Shown: in pieces, positions 33,758 through 42,838 of the stretch
Position numbering within the stretch: the stretch's first letter is position 1
Layout of the letters: every line of letters begins with the position of its first letter
NCBI RefSeq assembly: GCF_013378445.1
Contig: NZ_JABXYK010000006.1
Location: 62,001 to 126,000 of the forward strand
Direction of reading: 5' to 3'
Length of the DNA stretch: 64,000 nucleotides
Source: Mycoplana rhizolycopersici
GTDB taxonomy: Bacteria; Pseudomonadota; Alphaproteobacteria; Rhizobiales; Rhizobiaceae
Position numbers and translations under genes: made by a program
Notes under the pieces: model-generated
Database searches by the model: none
The model's input: the letters and a program-made list of their open reading frames with translations, nothing else
Told to the model about the DNA's origin: nothing

Positions 33758-34729
33758 TCAGGCCTGTTTCGGCTCCGTCGCCGCCTTCGGCTTGAGCAGG
33801 ACGATGAGGAGGAGGCCGGCGATGATGAGGGCTGCACCCTCGAGATGATAGGTCTGAAGCTGCTCGCCGAGGATCAGATAGGCGAGCACGGCAATGAAGA
33901 TCGTCTGGATGTAGAGAAATACGCCTGCGCGGGCCGCGCCCAGCGCCTCGATGCTTCGGTTGAAGAGGTAGTACATCAGCGCCCCGCCGGGCAGCGCCAC
34001 ATAGGCCAGCGCCAAAAGGCCGCTGCCGTTGAGCGTCGAGCGTTCGTCGGACGCAAGTTCGAAAAGGTAGAAGGGGAGTGCGGTGAGTACGGCTGCGCCA
34101 AGAAGCAGCACCAGAAGCGCAAGCCGGTCGAGGTCGAACTTCGCGCGACGAAGCAGGACGGTATAGAGGCTGAAACAGAACGCGCCGGCGACGATCCAAA
34201 GTTCGCCGGGATTGAAGTCGAGGCGCAGCAGCGCCTCCGGGCTGCCCTTGACGATGATGACCACTATCCCGAGAAAGGCGAGGATCGAACCGATGACCTG
34301 CCAGCTTCCCATCGGCTCGGCCAGGAACAGGCGGGCGAGGATCATGGTAATGATCGGGATGAGGGCGATGATGATGCCGGCGGTGGTGGCATCGGCATGT
34401 TCGAGGCCGACAAAGATCATGCCCTGACAAATCGCAAGCCCCACTCCGCCGATCACGAGCAGTTCGACGGCGCGAGCCCGCAAAAGCGCAACCATGTCGC
34501 CGAAATGCGACCGCACGATCGGCAGCAGGACACCAAAGGCAATCAGCACGCGCCAGAAGCAGAGCGCCCAGGGCGGCATCTCGGTGGAGACCCATTTCGC
34601 GGCGATATAGACGCCGGCCGACAGGAGCCAGCAGAGGATCGCCACGGAATAGGCAGACGCAAGCGAATTGCCCGCTGCCTGTTCCGTCCCGGGCTTGTCG
34701 CGATGGACCGCCAAGACATCGATCGCCAT
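33758..34729 (-). CDS. DMT (EamA) family transporter
   Basis: 323 residues with ten hydrophobic segments as two EamA repeats. It is related to the exporter at 3987–4931 only at family level. ATG 34729 starts directly before a short cytoplasmic N-terminus; the open frame further upstream adds a non-membrane stretch with no ribosome site. Substrate unknown. It lies upstream of the MarR–MFS pair on the same strand and is divergent from thrS. Confidence 0.87.
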   Translation of the reverse strand: MAIDVLAVHRDKPGTEQAAGNSLASAYSVAILCWLLSAGVYIAAKWVSTEMPPWALCFWRVLIAFGVLLPIVRSHFGDMVALLRARAVELLVIGGVGLAICQGMIFVGLEHADATTAGIIIALIPIITMILARLFLAEPMGSWQVIGSILAFLGIVVIIVKGSPEALLRLDFNPGELWIVAGAFCFSLYTVLLRRAKFDLDRLALLVLLLGAAVLTALPFYLFELASDERSTLNGSGLLALAYVALPGGALMYYLFNRSIEALGAARAGVFLYIQTIFIAVLAYLILGEQLQTYHLEGAALIIAGLLLIVLLKPKAATEPKQA

Positions 34730-34961
34730 CGCAAGGTTATGCCATAGTTTAGCAGGGCTGCACAGACGAAGGCAGGAAACGTAAGCCTTTGCGTGGCTGA
34801 TCCAGGGGGGGTGGCGGACCAGATAGGGTTCGCGATGGATCGAGGATCCTCCACCCCTTCCCAATATCCGCCTTTCCCTTTATATCCGCTCACGCGCCCG
34901 CATCGGGCACTTTCCCCGCATACCACCCGCATTCGTTGGCGGGACTGGATAGGAGTTCATC

Positions 34962-36965
34962 ATGTCGAATGCTGTTTCCCTCACTTTTCCCGATGGTTCC
35001 GTCCGCGAATATGCCGCCGGCTCGACCGGGCGCGATGTCGCCGAGGCGATTTCCAAGTCGCTTGCCAAGAAGGCGGTTGCGATCGCGCTTGACGGCGAAT
35101 TGCGCGATCTCTCCGATCCCGTCTCCGACGGCCGGATCGAGATCGTTACCCGTGACGACCCGCGCTCGCTGGAACTGATCCGCCACGACGCCGCCCATGT
35201 GATGGCTGAAGCCGTGCAGGAGCTGTGGCCGGGCACGCAGGTGACCATCGGCCCGGTGATCGAGAACGGCTTCTACTACGACTTCAAGCGCATCCATCCC
35301 GACAGCGGCGAGGACTGGCCGTTCACGCCGGACGACCTGCCGAAGATCGAAAAGCGGATGAAGGAAATCATCCAGCGCAACAAGCCCTTCACCAAGGAAG
35401 TCTGGTCGCGCGAGAAGGCGCGCGAGATCTTCGCCGGCAAGGGCGAGAGTTACAAGGTCGAACTCGTCGATGCGATTCCCGAAGGCCAGGACCTGAAGAT
35501 CTACTACCAGGGCGACTGGTTCGACCTCTGCCGCGGCCCGCACATGGCGGCCACCGGCCAGATCGGCACGGCCTTCAAGCTGATGAAGGTGGCCGGTGCC
35601 TACTGGCGGGGCGACAGCAACAACCCGATGCTGACCCGCATCTACGGCACCGCCTGGCACACCCAGGAGGAGCTCGACACCTACCTGAACATCCTGGCGG
35701 AGGCCGAGAAGCGCGACCATCGCCGTCTCGGCCGTGAAATGGACCTGTTCCACTTCCAGGAGGAAGGGCCAGGTGTCGTCTTCTGGCACGGCAAGGGCTG
35801 GCGCATTTTCCAGACGCTGGTGGCTTACATGCGCCGCCGGCTGGCCAACACCTACCAGGAGGTCAATGCGCCGCAGGTGCTCGACAAGTCCTTGTGGGAG
35901 ACCTCGGGTCACTGGGGCTGGTACCGCGACAACATGTTCAAGGTGACGGTCGCCGGCGACGACACGGACGACGACCGCGTCTTCGCGCTGAAGCCCATGA
36001 ACTGCCCGGGGCACGTGCAAATCTTCAAGCATGGCTTGAAGTCCTACCGCGAACTGCCTGTCCGGCTTGCGGAATTCGGAAACGTACATCGCTACGAGCC
36101 GTCCGGCGCGCTGCACGGGCTGATGCGCGTGCGCGGCTTCACCCAGGATGACGCCCACGTCTTCTGCACCGACGAGCAGATGGCGGCCGAGTGCCTGCGT
36201 ATCAACGACCTGATCCTCTCCGTCTACGAGGACTTCGGCTTCACCGAGGTCGTCGTGAAGCTTTCCACCCGGCCCGACAAGCGCGTTGGCTCGGACGATC
36301 TGTGGGATCGCGCCGAAAGCGTGATGACGGATGTGCTCAAGCAGATCGAGGCGCAGTCCGGCGGCAAGATCAAGACCGGCATCCTGCCGGGCGAAGGCGC
36401 CTTCTATGGTCCGAAGTTCGAATACACGCTGAAGGACGCGATCGGCCGCGAGTGGCAGTGCGGTACCACGCAGGTGGACTTCAACCTGCCGGAACGCTTC
36501 GGCGCCTTCTACATCGACCACGCCTCGGAGAAGCGCCAGCCGGTGATGATCCACCGGGCCGTCTGCGGCTCGATGGAGCGCTTCCTCGGTATCCTGATCG
36601 AGAACTTCGCCGGCCACATGCCTCTGTGGATCTCGCCGCTGCAGGTGGTGGTCGCGACCATCACCTCGGAAGCGGACGACTATGCGCGTGAGGTGGCCGA
36701 GCAGCTGCGCGACGCCGGGTTGACGGTCGAGACCGATCTTCGCAACGAGAAGATCAACTACAAGGTCCGCGAGCACTCCGTGACCAAGGTGCCGGTCATC
36801 ATCGTCTGCGGCAAGCGCGAGGCGGAAGAGCGTTCCGTCAATATCCGCAGGCTCGGTTCGCAGAACCAGACGGCGATGTCACTGGACGAGGCAATGGCGA
36901 CGCTGATCGACGAGGCGACGCCGCCGGATGTCAAGCGCAAGGCGGCGGCGCGCGCCGCCGCCTGA
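34962..36965 (+). CDS. thrS: Threonine--tRNA ligase
   Basis: 667-residue class II aminoacyl-tRNA synthetase. An N-terminal TGS domain (about 1–65) and editing domain (about 66–230, with the HxxxH element in [11 protein letters not shown]) precede the catalytic core. That core contains the MNCPGH zinc motif (Cys and His ligands) and [16 protein letters not shown] motif 3. An anticodon-binding domain closes the protein. Start ATG 34962 has a GGAG upstream. No T-box leader was found, as expected for this phylum. Confidence 0.98.
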   Translation: MSNAVSLTFPDGSVREYAAGSTGRDVAEAISKSLAKKAVAIALDGELRDLSDPVSDGRIEIVTRDDPRSLELIRHDAAHVMAEAVQELWPGTQVTIGPVIENGFYYDFKRIHPDSGEDWPFTPDDLPKIEKRMKEIIQRNKPFTKEVWSREKAREIFAGKGESYKVELVDAIPEGQDLKIYYQGDWFDLCRGPHMAATGQIGTAFKLMKVAGAYWRGDSNNPMLTRIYGTAWHTQEELDTYLNILAEAEKRDHRRLGREMDLFHFQEEGPGVVFWHGKGWRIFQTLVAYMRRRLANTYQEVNAPQVLDKSLWETSGHWGWYRDNMFKVTVAGDDTDDDRVFALKPMNCPGHVQIFKHGLKSYRELPVRLAEFGNVHRYEPSGALHGLMRVRGFTQDDAHVFCTDEQMAAECLRINDLILSVYEDFGFTEVVVKLSTRPDKRVGSDDLWDRAESVMTDVLKQIEAQSGGKIKTGILPGEGAFYGPKFEYTLKDAIGREWQCGTTQVDFNLPERFGAFYIDHASEKRQPVMIHRAVCGSMERFLGILIENFAGHMPLWISPLQVVVATITSEADDYAREVAEQLRDAGLTVETDLRNEKINYKVREHSVTKVPVIIVCGKREAEERSVNIRRLGSQNQTAMSLDEAMATLIDEATPPDVKRKAAARAAA

Positions 36966-37070
36966 ATCGAACGCCGCGCGAGAGGTGCGTTTGCGCCTCT
37001 CGTTCCCTGCATCTGTCAGATGACTGCAACAAAACTGTCGTAGACAGGTCGCAATTGAGAAGTGCAGGGG

Positions 37071-37916
37071 ATGCCGGTGCGGTTCAAGGAACTGTCCTAC
37101 GCCAACGAGAACGACCCGCGACTGAAGCGGTGGTTCATCCGCTCGATCGAGGGGCTTTCGGGGCGCAACCGCTATGCGGCGCTCTATGAGCGCTGGCGGG
37201 CGGAAAGCGTCGGACGCAGCGCGCGTGTCTTCGGCGAGATGCTCGACATCATCGGCGTGAAGATGGACGTGGCGGGCACCTGGCCGCCGCGCGATCTGCC
37301 GGAGGCGCCGCTCGTGATTGTCGCCAACCATCCCTTCGGCATCGGCGACGGCATCGCGGTGCTGGCCCTTGCCGAACAGCTCGGCAGGCCGTTCCGGGTG
37401 ATGATCCACAAGGATCTCCTGAAGGTGCCGGAGATGGTACCCTATTCGCTGCCGGTCTCCTTCGAGGAGACCAAGGAGGCGCTGGCGATCAACATGCGCA
37501 CGCGCCACGAGGCGGTGCGGCTTCTCAAGGAAGGCGTGACGATCATCGTCTTTCCCGCCGGCGGCGTCGCAACGGCGAAGCGCGGCTTTGGCCGTGCCGA
37601 GGATCTGCCGTGGAAGATCTTTCCGGCCAAGCTGATTCAGGCGGCGCAGGCCAATGTCATTCCGATCTTCTTCGATGGACAGAACGGCGCACTGTTCCAC
37701 ATCGCCAGCAAGATCTCTCTGACGCTGAGGCTCTCTCTGCTCATCCGCGAGTTCAAGCGACTGTCCGGCACGACCATCCCGGCGCGGGTCGGGCCGATGA
37801 TCGGTTGGGACCAGCTTCAAGCGATTTCGGACCGCAAGGAACTGCTGGTTCGCATCTATGACGCGGTGTTCGCCATGCAGCCGCCGCGCCGTCAGCGCTT
37901 CCGGCGGGCGGGGTAG
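37071..37916 (+). CDS. Lysophospholipid acyltransferase (PlsC-like) family protein
   Basis: 281 residues. The acyltransferase signature appears as NHPFGIGDG (His and Asp separated by five rather than four residues) and the substrate-binding block IVFPAGGVAT in place of FPEGTR. There is no clear membrane helix, so it is probably a peripheral inner-membrane enzyme. Close variants in alphaproteobacteria acylate lyso-lipids, including ornithine-lipid precursors, but I cannot assign the acceptor. ATG 37071 is preferred; GTG 37062 is possible. It is 105 bp after thrS. Confidence 0.82.
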   Translation: MPVRFKELSYANENDPRLKRWFIRSIEGLSGRNRYAALYERWRAESVGRSARVFGEMLDIIGVKMDVAGTWPPRDLPEAPLVIVANHPFGIGDGIAVLALAEQLGRPFRVMIHKDLLKVPEMVPYSLPVSFEETKEALAINMRTRHEAVRLLKEGVTIIVFPAGGVATAKRGFGRAEDLPWKIFPAKLIQAAQANVIPIFFDGQNGALFHIASKISLTLRLSLLIREFKRLSGTTIPARVGPMIGWDQLQAISDRKELLVRIYDAVFAMQPPRRQRFRRAG

Positions 37917-37949
37917 CGTTTTGCTGTTCTCATTGGTTTGAGGCGGCGG

Positions 37950-38939
37950 TCAGTCGGCTTCGGTCGCGACCTGAGCCTGCTGGTCGGGCGTGTCGGCGAG
38001 AATCACCTCCACATCCGTATTCTGGCCGGCAGTGACGGTAAAATCGCGCTGGTAGATCTTGTTCTTGTTGCGGGCGACGGCAGTGTACTGGCCTTCCGCC
38101 AGGACGATGGTCGGGAAAGCGCCGACGCTCTCGCTGACGACGTCGCCCGACGAGGTCAGGATCGACCAGGCGGTATCGGCGATCGCTTCGCTGCCTTCCT
38201 CGGAGACGAGCTTCAAGGTCAGCTTGGCGGCACGGTGCTGGATCGTCGCCTGGATGAGCTTTCCGGCCTCCACCTGGATATCGGCACGAATGACCGCGTT
38301 CACCGTGCCGTAGTCGGAAACCACATGATAGGTGCCCGCGTTGAGGCGCACGACCGTGTTTGCCTTCACGTTCGGCACCACGAGACTGCGCTCGCCGTCC
38401 TCGCCGACTTCTGACGAGTAGATGGAAAAGGTCAGCTCGTTTGGAGGGATGCGGACGTCCGACCCGGAGACGGCGTTCAGCATGAGACCGCCGGCGTCGA
38501 GCACCATGACCTGCTTGTCGACCGCACCGGATTCGGGGACCAGCAGCTTCTTCGTCGCGGCGGCCCGGCCGAAGGCGACATTGACGAAATATTCGCCCGG
38601 AACCAGCTGGAAGACCGCTGAACCGCCTTCGGAAGAGGCCAACAGCGGCAGCTTGCCATCGGCGCCGGGAATGGGAGAGAAGACCCGCCAGCTCAGCCCG
38701 TGCTGCATGGGCTTCCCGTCCTTGGTCAGCAGCGCCTCGCAATTGATCTCGCGAAAGTTCTTCGGCTCGACGTCGCCGGTCACAAGCGGATTGAAGGAGG
38801 TGAGCTTGCCGCTTTTCCGCGGTGTCGTGATCTGCGAGAAGCTGTCCAGCGTGTCCTGCGCCATCGCCGGACAGGCTGACGCGATCGCGGCACACAGGCA
38901 GAGTTTCCCCGCAAGAGCGGAAATGCGTTGGGTGGGCAT
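37950..38939 (-). CDS. Hypothetical exported protein with beta-rich repeat domains
   Basis: 329 residues with a signal peptide (about 1–28, ending ...CPAMAQ). The mature part is beta-rich. It contains at least three segments with a similar pattern of short strands and a G-x-Y turn (PGEYFVNVAFG, NAGTYHVVSD and EGQYTAVARN), suggesting tandem carboxypeptidase-regulatory-like or Ig-like domains. There are two cysteines after the signal, at most one disulfide. Function unknown; probably periplasmic. It is convergent with the acyltransferase. Confidence 0.75.
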   Translation of the reverse strand: MPTQRISALAGKLCLCAAIASACPAMAQDTLDSFSQITTPRKSGKLTSFNPLVTGDVEPKNFREINCEALLTKDGKPMQHGLSWRVFSPIPGADGKLPLLASSEGGSAVFQLVPGEYFVNVAFGRAAATKKLLVPESGAVDKQVMVLDAGGLMLNAVSGSDVRIPPNELTFSIYSSEVGEDGERSLVVPNVKANTVVRLNAGTYHVVSDYGTVNAVIRADIQVEAGKLIQATIQHRAAKLTLKLVSEEGSEAIADTAWSILTSSGDVVSESVGAFPTIVLAEGQYTAVARNKNKIYQRDFTVTAGQNTDVEVILADTPDQQAQVATEAD

Positions 38940-39040
38940 GGTGAAGGTTGACTTCCTTTATCGTTGGTTCCACTTCAATGCCCGGCAAATGGCATTTTCA
39001 TGGCCGACCGACGGCCGCACGTTAGTGGAACTTCCGCCTG

Positions 39041-39625
39041 ATGAAAACCGATATCAAGCTCATCGACTATCTTTCCAACCGCCGCTCCATTCCAGCCTTC
39101 CAGATGGGCGCGCCCGGACCGGGACAAGCCGAGATCGAGCAGATGCTCAGGCTCGCCTCGCGCGTGCCCGACCACGGCAAGCTCGCGCCCTGGCGCTTCA
39201 TCGTCTACCGCGGCGAGGAGCGGGCACTTATCAGCGCTCAACTGGCCAAGATCGCGATGGCGGACAAGCCCGACCTGTCGGCGGAGATGGTCACGGTCGA
39301 GAATATGCGGCTGACGCGCGCGCCGGTCGTCGTCGCCGTCGTCAGCACGGCCGCGCCGCATTTCAAGATTCCGGAATGGGAACAGCTGATGTCCGCCGGT
39401 GCGGTCTGCCTCAACCTGCTGATGGCGGCGAATGCGCACGGCTACGCTTCCAACTGGCTGACCGAGTGGTTCGCCTTCGACGAGCGCGCCTATCCGATCC
39501 TCGGCGTGAAGCCGGGTGAGAAGGTCGCCGGCTTCATCCATATCGGCACGGCCATGGTGCCGCCGACCGAGCGCCCGCGGCCCAATCTCAAGGAGATCGT
39601 CTCCTGGGTCGGCGAGGCGGGCTGA
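39041..39625 (+). CDS. Nitroreductase family protein (YdjA-like)
   Basis: 194-residue FMN-dependent oxidoreductase. The FMN-binding N-terminal RRSIPAF, the [16 protein letters not shown] block and the [16 protein letters not shown] helix are typical of the compact YdjA-type nitroreductases, which work as homodimers in the cytoplasm. The physiological electron acceptor is unknown. It is directly followed (10 bp) by a flavin-reductase-family gene, so the pair may share flavin chemistry. Confidence 0.9.
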   Translation: MKTDIKLIDYLSNRRSIPAFQMGAPGPGQAEIEQMLRLASRVPDHGKLAPWRFIVYRGEERALISAQLAKIAMADKPDLSAEMVTVENMRLTRAPVVVAVVSTAAPHFKIPEWEQLMSAGAVCLNLLMAANAHGYASNWLTEWFAFDERAYPILGVKPGEKVAGFIHIGTAMVPPTERPRPNLKEIVSWVGEAG

Positions 39626-39635
39626 GGCGGCTGGA

Positions 39636-40241
39636 ATGTTCTACGATACCGCCTCGAACAAGCACGGGCTCAGCCACGATCCCTTCAAGGCGATCGTCTC
39701 GCCGCGCCCGATCGGCTGGATCGGCAGCCGGGGCGCGGATGGATCGCACAATCTGGCGCCCTATTCGTTCTTCAACGCGATCAGCGACCGGCCGAAGCTG
39801 GTGATGTTTTCCTCCAGCGGCCACAAGGACAGCGTGCGCAACATCGAGAAGACGGGGGTATTCACCTGCAGCTTCGTCGGGCGCGACCTGATCGAACAGA
39901 TGAACGTGACTTCGATCGCCGCAGCTTACGGAGAAAGCGAATTCGAAATCGCAGGGCTGACGGTGCAACATGGCCAGCTGGTCGAGGCGCCGTTCGTCGG
40001 CGAGGCGCTTGCCGTTCTGGAGTGCCGGATGACCGAGGTAATGCGACCGCGGACGCTGGACGGCTCGGAGAGCGAGAGCTGGGTCGTATTCGGCCAGGTG
40101 GTCGGTATCCATATCCGCGACGAGGCGATCCGCGAGGGGCGTTTCGACATGGCGACTGCGCGGCCGATCGGGCGCATGGGCTACATGGACTACTGCGATG
40201 CCGGCGACGTATTCGAGATGATGCGGCCGAAGCGGCCGTAG
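39636..40241 (+). CDS. Flavin reductase family protein (FMN-binding split barrel)
   Basis: 201 residues of the flavin-reductase-like split-barrel family. The SPRPIGWIGS motif (phosphate/FMN loop) and HNLAPYSFFNAIS block are diagnostic. Members transfer electrons from NAD(P)H to free flavin or act as FMN-dependent reductases of unknown substrate. ATG 39636 lies 10 bp after the nitroreductase stop, which suggests a two-gene operon; the reading frame is open upstream only within the neighbour. Confidence 0.9.
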   Translation: MFYDTASNKHGLSHDPFKAIVSPRPIGWIGSRGADGSHNLAPYSFFNAISDRPKLVMFSSSGHKDSVRNIEKTGVFTCSFVGRDLIEQMNVTSIAAAYGESEFEIAGLTVQHGQLVEAPFVGEALAVLECRMTEVMRPRTLDGSESESWVVFGQVVGIHIRDEAIREGRFDMATARPIGRMGYMDYCDAGDVFEMMRPKRP

Positions 40242-40256
40242 GCGAAGATTGCCGGG

Positions 40257-40910
40257 CTAGCACGGTTCCCCGAACGCGGCGTTGATGGCGGCCAGTTGGG
40301 TGGGCTGCAACGCCACCCTGCCGGAAAAGCCGTCGGCGCGGGCGTCTCGACAGTTCTCCGCAAATCCCTCGCCATCGCCCGGTGGCGCCACGTCATAGGC
40401 CGCGACGCCCGCCGCCGTTGCCGCCAACAGGGTGGCGGCGCGGCCATGGGCAAAGGCCGGCGTCCATTCTCCGGCGCGGTTGAAGGTGCGGGTGGCGCCG
40501 AGTGCTGCGGCGAGGGAACGCCAATCCCATATCAGCCCGGCCAGCCGGTGCGACTTGCCGGCGATTCCCGTCTCGGCGAATGGCGGCGGCAGCACGCCGT
40601 CGGTCCAGGCGAGGATGCGCGTATGCCCTTGTGGAATACCTTCCTCCGCTTCGGCCACGGAAAGCAGCACGTCGAGCTGCTGCAGGTCTGCGCCGGTGTG
40701 CCAGTGCTCCAGCGTCACGGCACGCGGGCGAAGCCGCACGATGGCGCGTAAACTCGCTTCGTCGTCGTCCTCGATGCGCAGGACGACAGGATCTCCGGCT
40801 GCGGGCCCGCCGACAGATGCGGCACGGCAGATGATCGCATCGGCGCCAGAGGGGGTCTGCGGCGCGGCACCGGATTCAACGAGCAGCAGCGAATGAAGCG
40901 TTTCGGCCAT
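40257..40910 (-). CDS. Degenerate HpcH/CitE-like aldolase family protein
   Basis: 217 residues, shorter than the usual about 280 of CitE-like aldolases/lyases. The C-terminal GFSGRVALQPTQLAAINAAF block is the family's hallmark tail (usually IHPxQ), and the AGLIWDWRSLAAALGA segment replaces the FGAEDLxxDLG metal-ligand motif, so the acidic ligand appears changed. The N-terminal barrel strands are poorly conserved. It may be catalytically altered or inactive. The start ATG 40910 is supported by loss of similarity beyond it. It is convergent with the flavin reductase. Confidence 0.65.
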   Translation of the reverse strand: MAETLHSLLLVESGAAPQTPSGADAIICRAASVGGPAAGDPVVLRIEDDDEASLRAIVRLRPRAVTLEHWHTGADLQQLDVLLSVAEAEEGIPQGHTRILAWTDGVLPPPFAETGIAGKSHRLAGLIWDWRSLAAALGATRTFNRAGEWTPAFAHGRAATLLAATAAGVAAYDVAPPGDGEGFAENCRDARADGFSGRVALQPTQLAAINAAFGEPC

Positions 40911-41051
40911 GAGACCTTTTAGGGCCGCACGGCATGTCCCGCAATATCGGCCCGGCCGCTGCGGCGTTAACAAACGTGGTGAACCAAACGTAAACCATTT
41001 CCGGCTAGCTTTCTCCCATCGCACAGAGAATCCGAGACGCTGGGGCAAACC

Positions 41052-42179
41052 TTGATCATAAATGCCTTTCTCCGATGGGTGGAAACAGCCAAGGCCGGCG
41101 ATCGGGCGCGCGCGGCCGAAGCACTGGCCCGGGCCTACTCCAATGCATCGATCGGGCATGACGAGCGACATTCCGCCGAGATGGCGATGATCTTCCTGCT
41201 GGACGACCCTGCGCCGAAAGTGCGCCTTGCGCTGGCCGAGGCGCTGGCGGACTATCCCGAAGCGCCGCGCGCCGTCATCCTGCCGTTGTCGGAAGACCAG
41301 CCGGAGATCGCCGCGCAGATCATCCTGCGTTCGCAGGTGCTTACGGACGCGGATCTTGTCGATCTTGCCGCACGCGGCAGCGATTTCATCCGTTCGCTGA
41401 TTGCGCATCGGCCTGGCCTGTCGCGCGCTGTCTGTGCGGCCTTGATCGAAGTCGGCAGCGTCTTCGATGCCTTGACGCTGCTGGATGGCGAGAGTGCTGC
41501 CATTTCGCCCCGAACGCTCAAGCGGATCTGCGAACGGCATGGGGACGATGCCGAAATCCGCGCCCGTGTTCTCGATCGCGAAGACCTGCCCAGCGATGCC
41601 CGTCACGCGCTGGTCGAAAAAGTCGGGGCAGCGCTGGCCGGTAGCTCGATCGTGCAAGCCGTCGTCGGCGGCAGCCGGATCACGCGGATCACCCGCGAGG
41701 CCTGCGACTTGGCCACGATCGGCCTGGCCGCAGATGTGCCGCGTGCCGAACTTGCCGGCCTCGTCGAACATCTTCGCATCTCGGGCAGGCTTACGCCGGT
41801 GCTTCTGATGCAGTCGCTGTGCGCGGGCAGGGTGGAGTTCTTCGCGGCCGCGATCGTCAACCTTTCCGGGCAGAACGAGCGACGCGTGCGTTCGATCCTT
41901 GCCGACGGACGTCAGGCCGCCATCTGCGCCCTGTTCGAAACGACCGGGCTCGGCGGCGACATCAGCGCGTTGTTTGCCGAGGCGGTTCTGCTCTGGCGCA
42001 ACGATGCAAAGGCCGGCAGCGGCCATATGACGGTCACCGCTCGGCTGGCTTTGAAGACACGCGAGGCGCGGAGCGCTGCGGCCGAAGCACTACTCGACAT
42101 GATCGAAGGGCTGGCGATGGCGGAAAAGCGGCAGTCGGCGCGAAGCTTCGCGACGCTTGCGTCCGCCGACGCGGCGTAA
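41052..42179 (+). CDS. DUF2336 family protein
   Basis: 375 residues, all-helical, matching DUF2336, an alphaproteobacterial family of HEAT-like helical repeats. Blocks such as LLDDPAPKVRLALAEALAD (about 53–71) resemble HEAT repeats. No enzymatic motif is seen; a scaffold or protein-binding role is likely but unproven. The start at 41052 is accepted because the hydrophilic helical domain begins there. It is divergent from the CitE-like gene. Confidence 0.82.
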   Translation: MIINAFLRWVETAKAGDRARAAEALARAYSNASIGHDERHSAEMAMIFLLDDPAPKVRLALAEALADYPEAPRAVILPLSEDQPEIAAQIILRSQVLTDADLVDLAARGSDFIRSLIAHRPGLSRAVCAALIEVGSVFDALTLLDGESAAISPRTLKRICERHGDDAEIRARVLDREDLPSDARHALVEKVGAALAGSSIVQAVVGGSRITRITREACDLATIGLAADVPRAELAGLVEHLRISGRLTPVLLMQSLCAGRVEFFAAAIVNLSGQNERRVRSILADGRQAAICALFETTGLGGDISALFAEAVLLWRNDAKAGSGHMTVTARLALKTREARSAAAEALLDMIEGLAMAEKRQSARSFATLASADAA

Positions 42180-42262
42180 GGTTTGTCCGCCGCCTCGCCG
42201 GTTTGGCCGGCATCGGGCGTTTCCGGGCCATTCCCAGCGCGACTAAGCTTCGAGACCTGATC

Positions 42263-42700
42263 CTAATGTGAGAATTTCCGCACGACCCAGCTGTAGCCGT
42301 TTTCCGCATAGCGGAAGGGCTTCACCACTGTCTCGCGCAGCGATGGCGCATCGGGGAGGTGCTGCCTGAGCATCGTCAACGTACGGGATGCCAGTCCGGC
42401 ATCCGCTTCCGGCGTCACCGTCTCCGTTCCCGTGGTGGGTGCCGGTGCCACAGCCGCCTGACTGTCGGGCGAGGGGGCGACGTCTTCCTGTACGTCAGCA
42501 TTCTGCTGGTTGCCGTTGGTTTCGCAGACTGCGACGACGACGGGGTAGTTGCTGTTCTGATAGCGGGTGATCTGCGCTTCCGACTGTGCATCGCAGAGCG
42601 CGACCGTCTGCCAGGTGGTGTCGACGGTATCGATATAGTGACACTGGGTCACCGAATCGTCGCAGCCCAGAATGGTCATGACGATGAGAGCAGCCTTCAT
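42263..42700 (-). CDS. Hypothetical exported or membrane-associated protein
   Basis: 145 residues. The N-terminus (MKAALIVMTILGCDDS) is short and hydrophobic with a Cys at 13, compatible with a truncated lipobox, followed by a Cys-containing domain (residues 13–60, four cysteines: CDDS, QCHY, LCDA, VCET). A Pro/Ala/Thr linker (about 70–100) and a C-terminal amphipathic segment follow. No family of known function is recognised. It precedes parE on the same strand. Confidence 0.65.
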   Translation of the reverse strand: MKAALIVMTILGCDDSVTQCHYIDTVDTTWQTVALCDAQSEAQITRYQNSNYPVVVAVCETNGNQQNADVQEDVAPSPDSQAAVAPAPTTGTETVTPEADAGLASRTLTMLRQHLPDAPSLRETVVKPFRYAENGYSWVVRKFSH

Positions 42701-42838
42701 GCACGTTTCCTTTTTGCAGACCTGGACGCAACACCCGCAGGTCTGCTCGCGAACTATCGGAACCGATTCGCCGATCGCATACCGGTGCCGGTTTTAGAGC
42801 CCGGCAATTCCGCGAAATTGTGGCGTGGCGAACTGCAA

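Noticed and set aside
31893-34595. Single 900-codon protein covering the MFS and DMT regions
   Set aside because: The frame is open only by chance upstream of the MFS start; the MarR and DMT genes occupy that DNA in other frames.
34730-34961. T-box leader before thrS
   Set aside because: No T-box sequence or specifier arrangement; T-boxes are mainly in Firmicutes.
34890-36776. 628-codon minus-strand open frame opposite thrS
   Set aside because: Shadow of the threonyl-tRNA synthetase codon pattern; no recognisable protein.
36980-37001. Terminator after thrS
   Set aside because: A 9-bp stem exists but no T run follows, so it is too weak to annotate.
40911-42026. Extended N-terminus for the CitE-like protein
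   Set aside because: This part runs antisense through the DUF2336 gene and has no similarity to aldolases.
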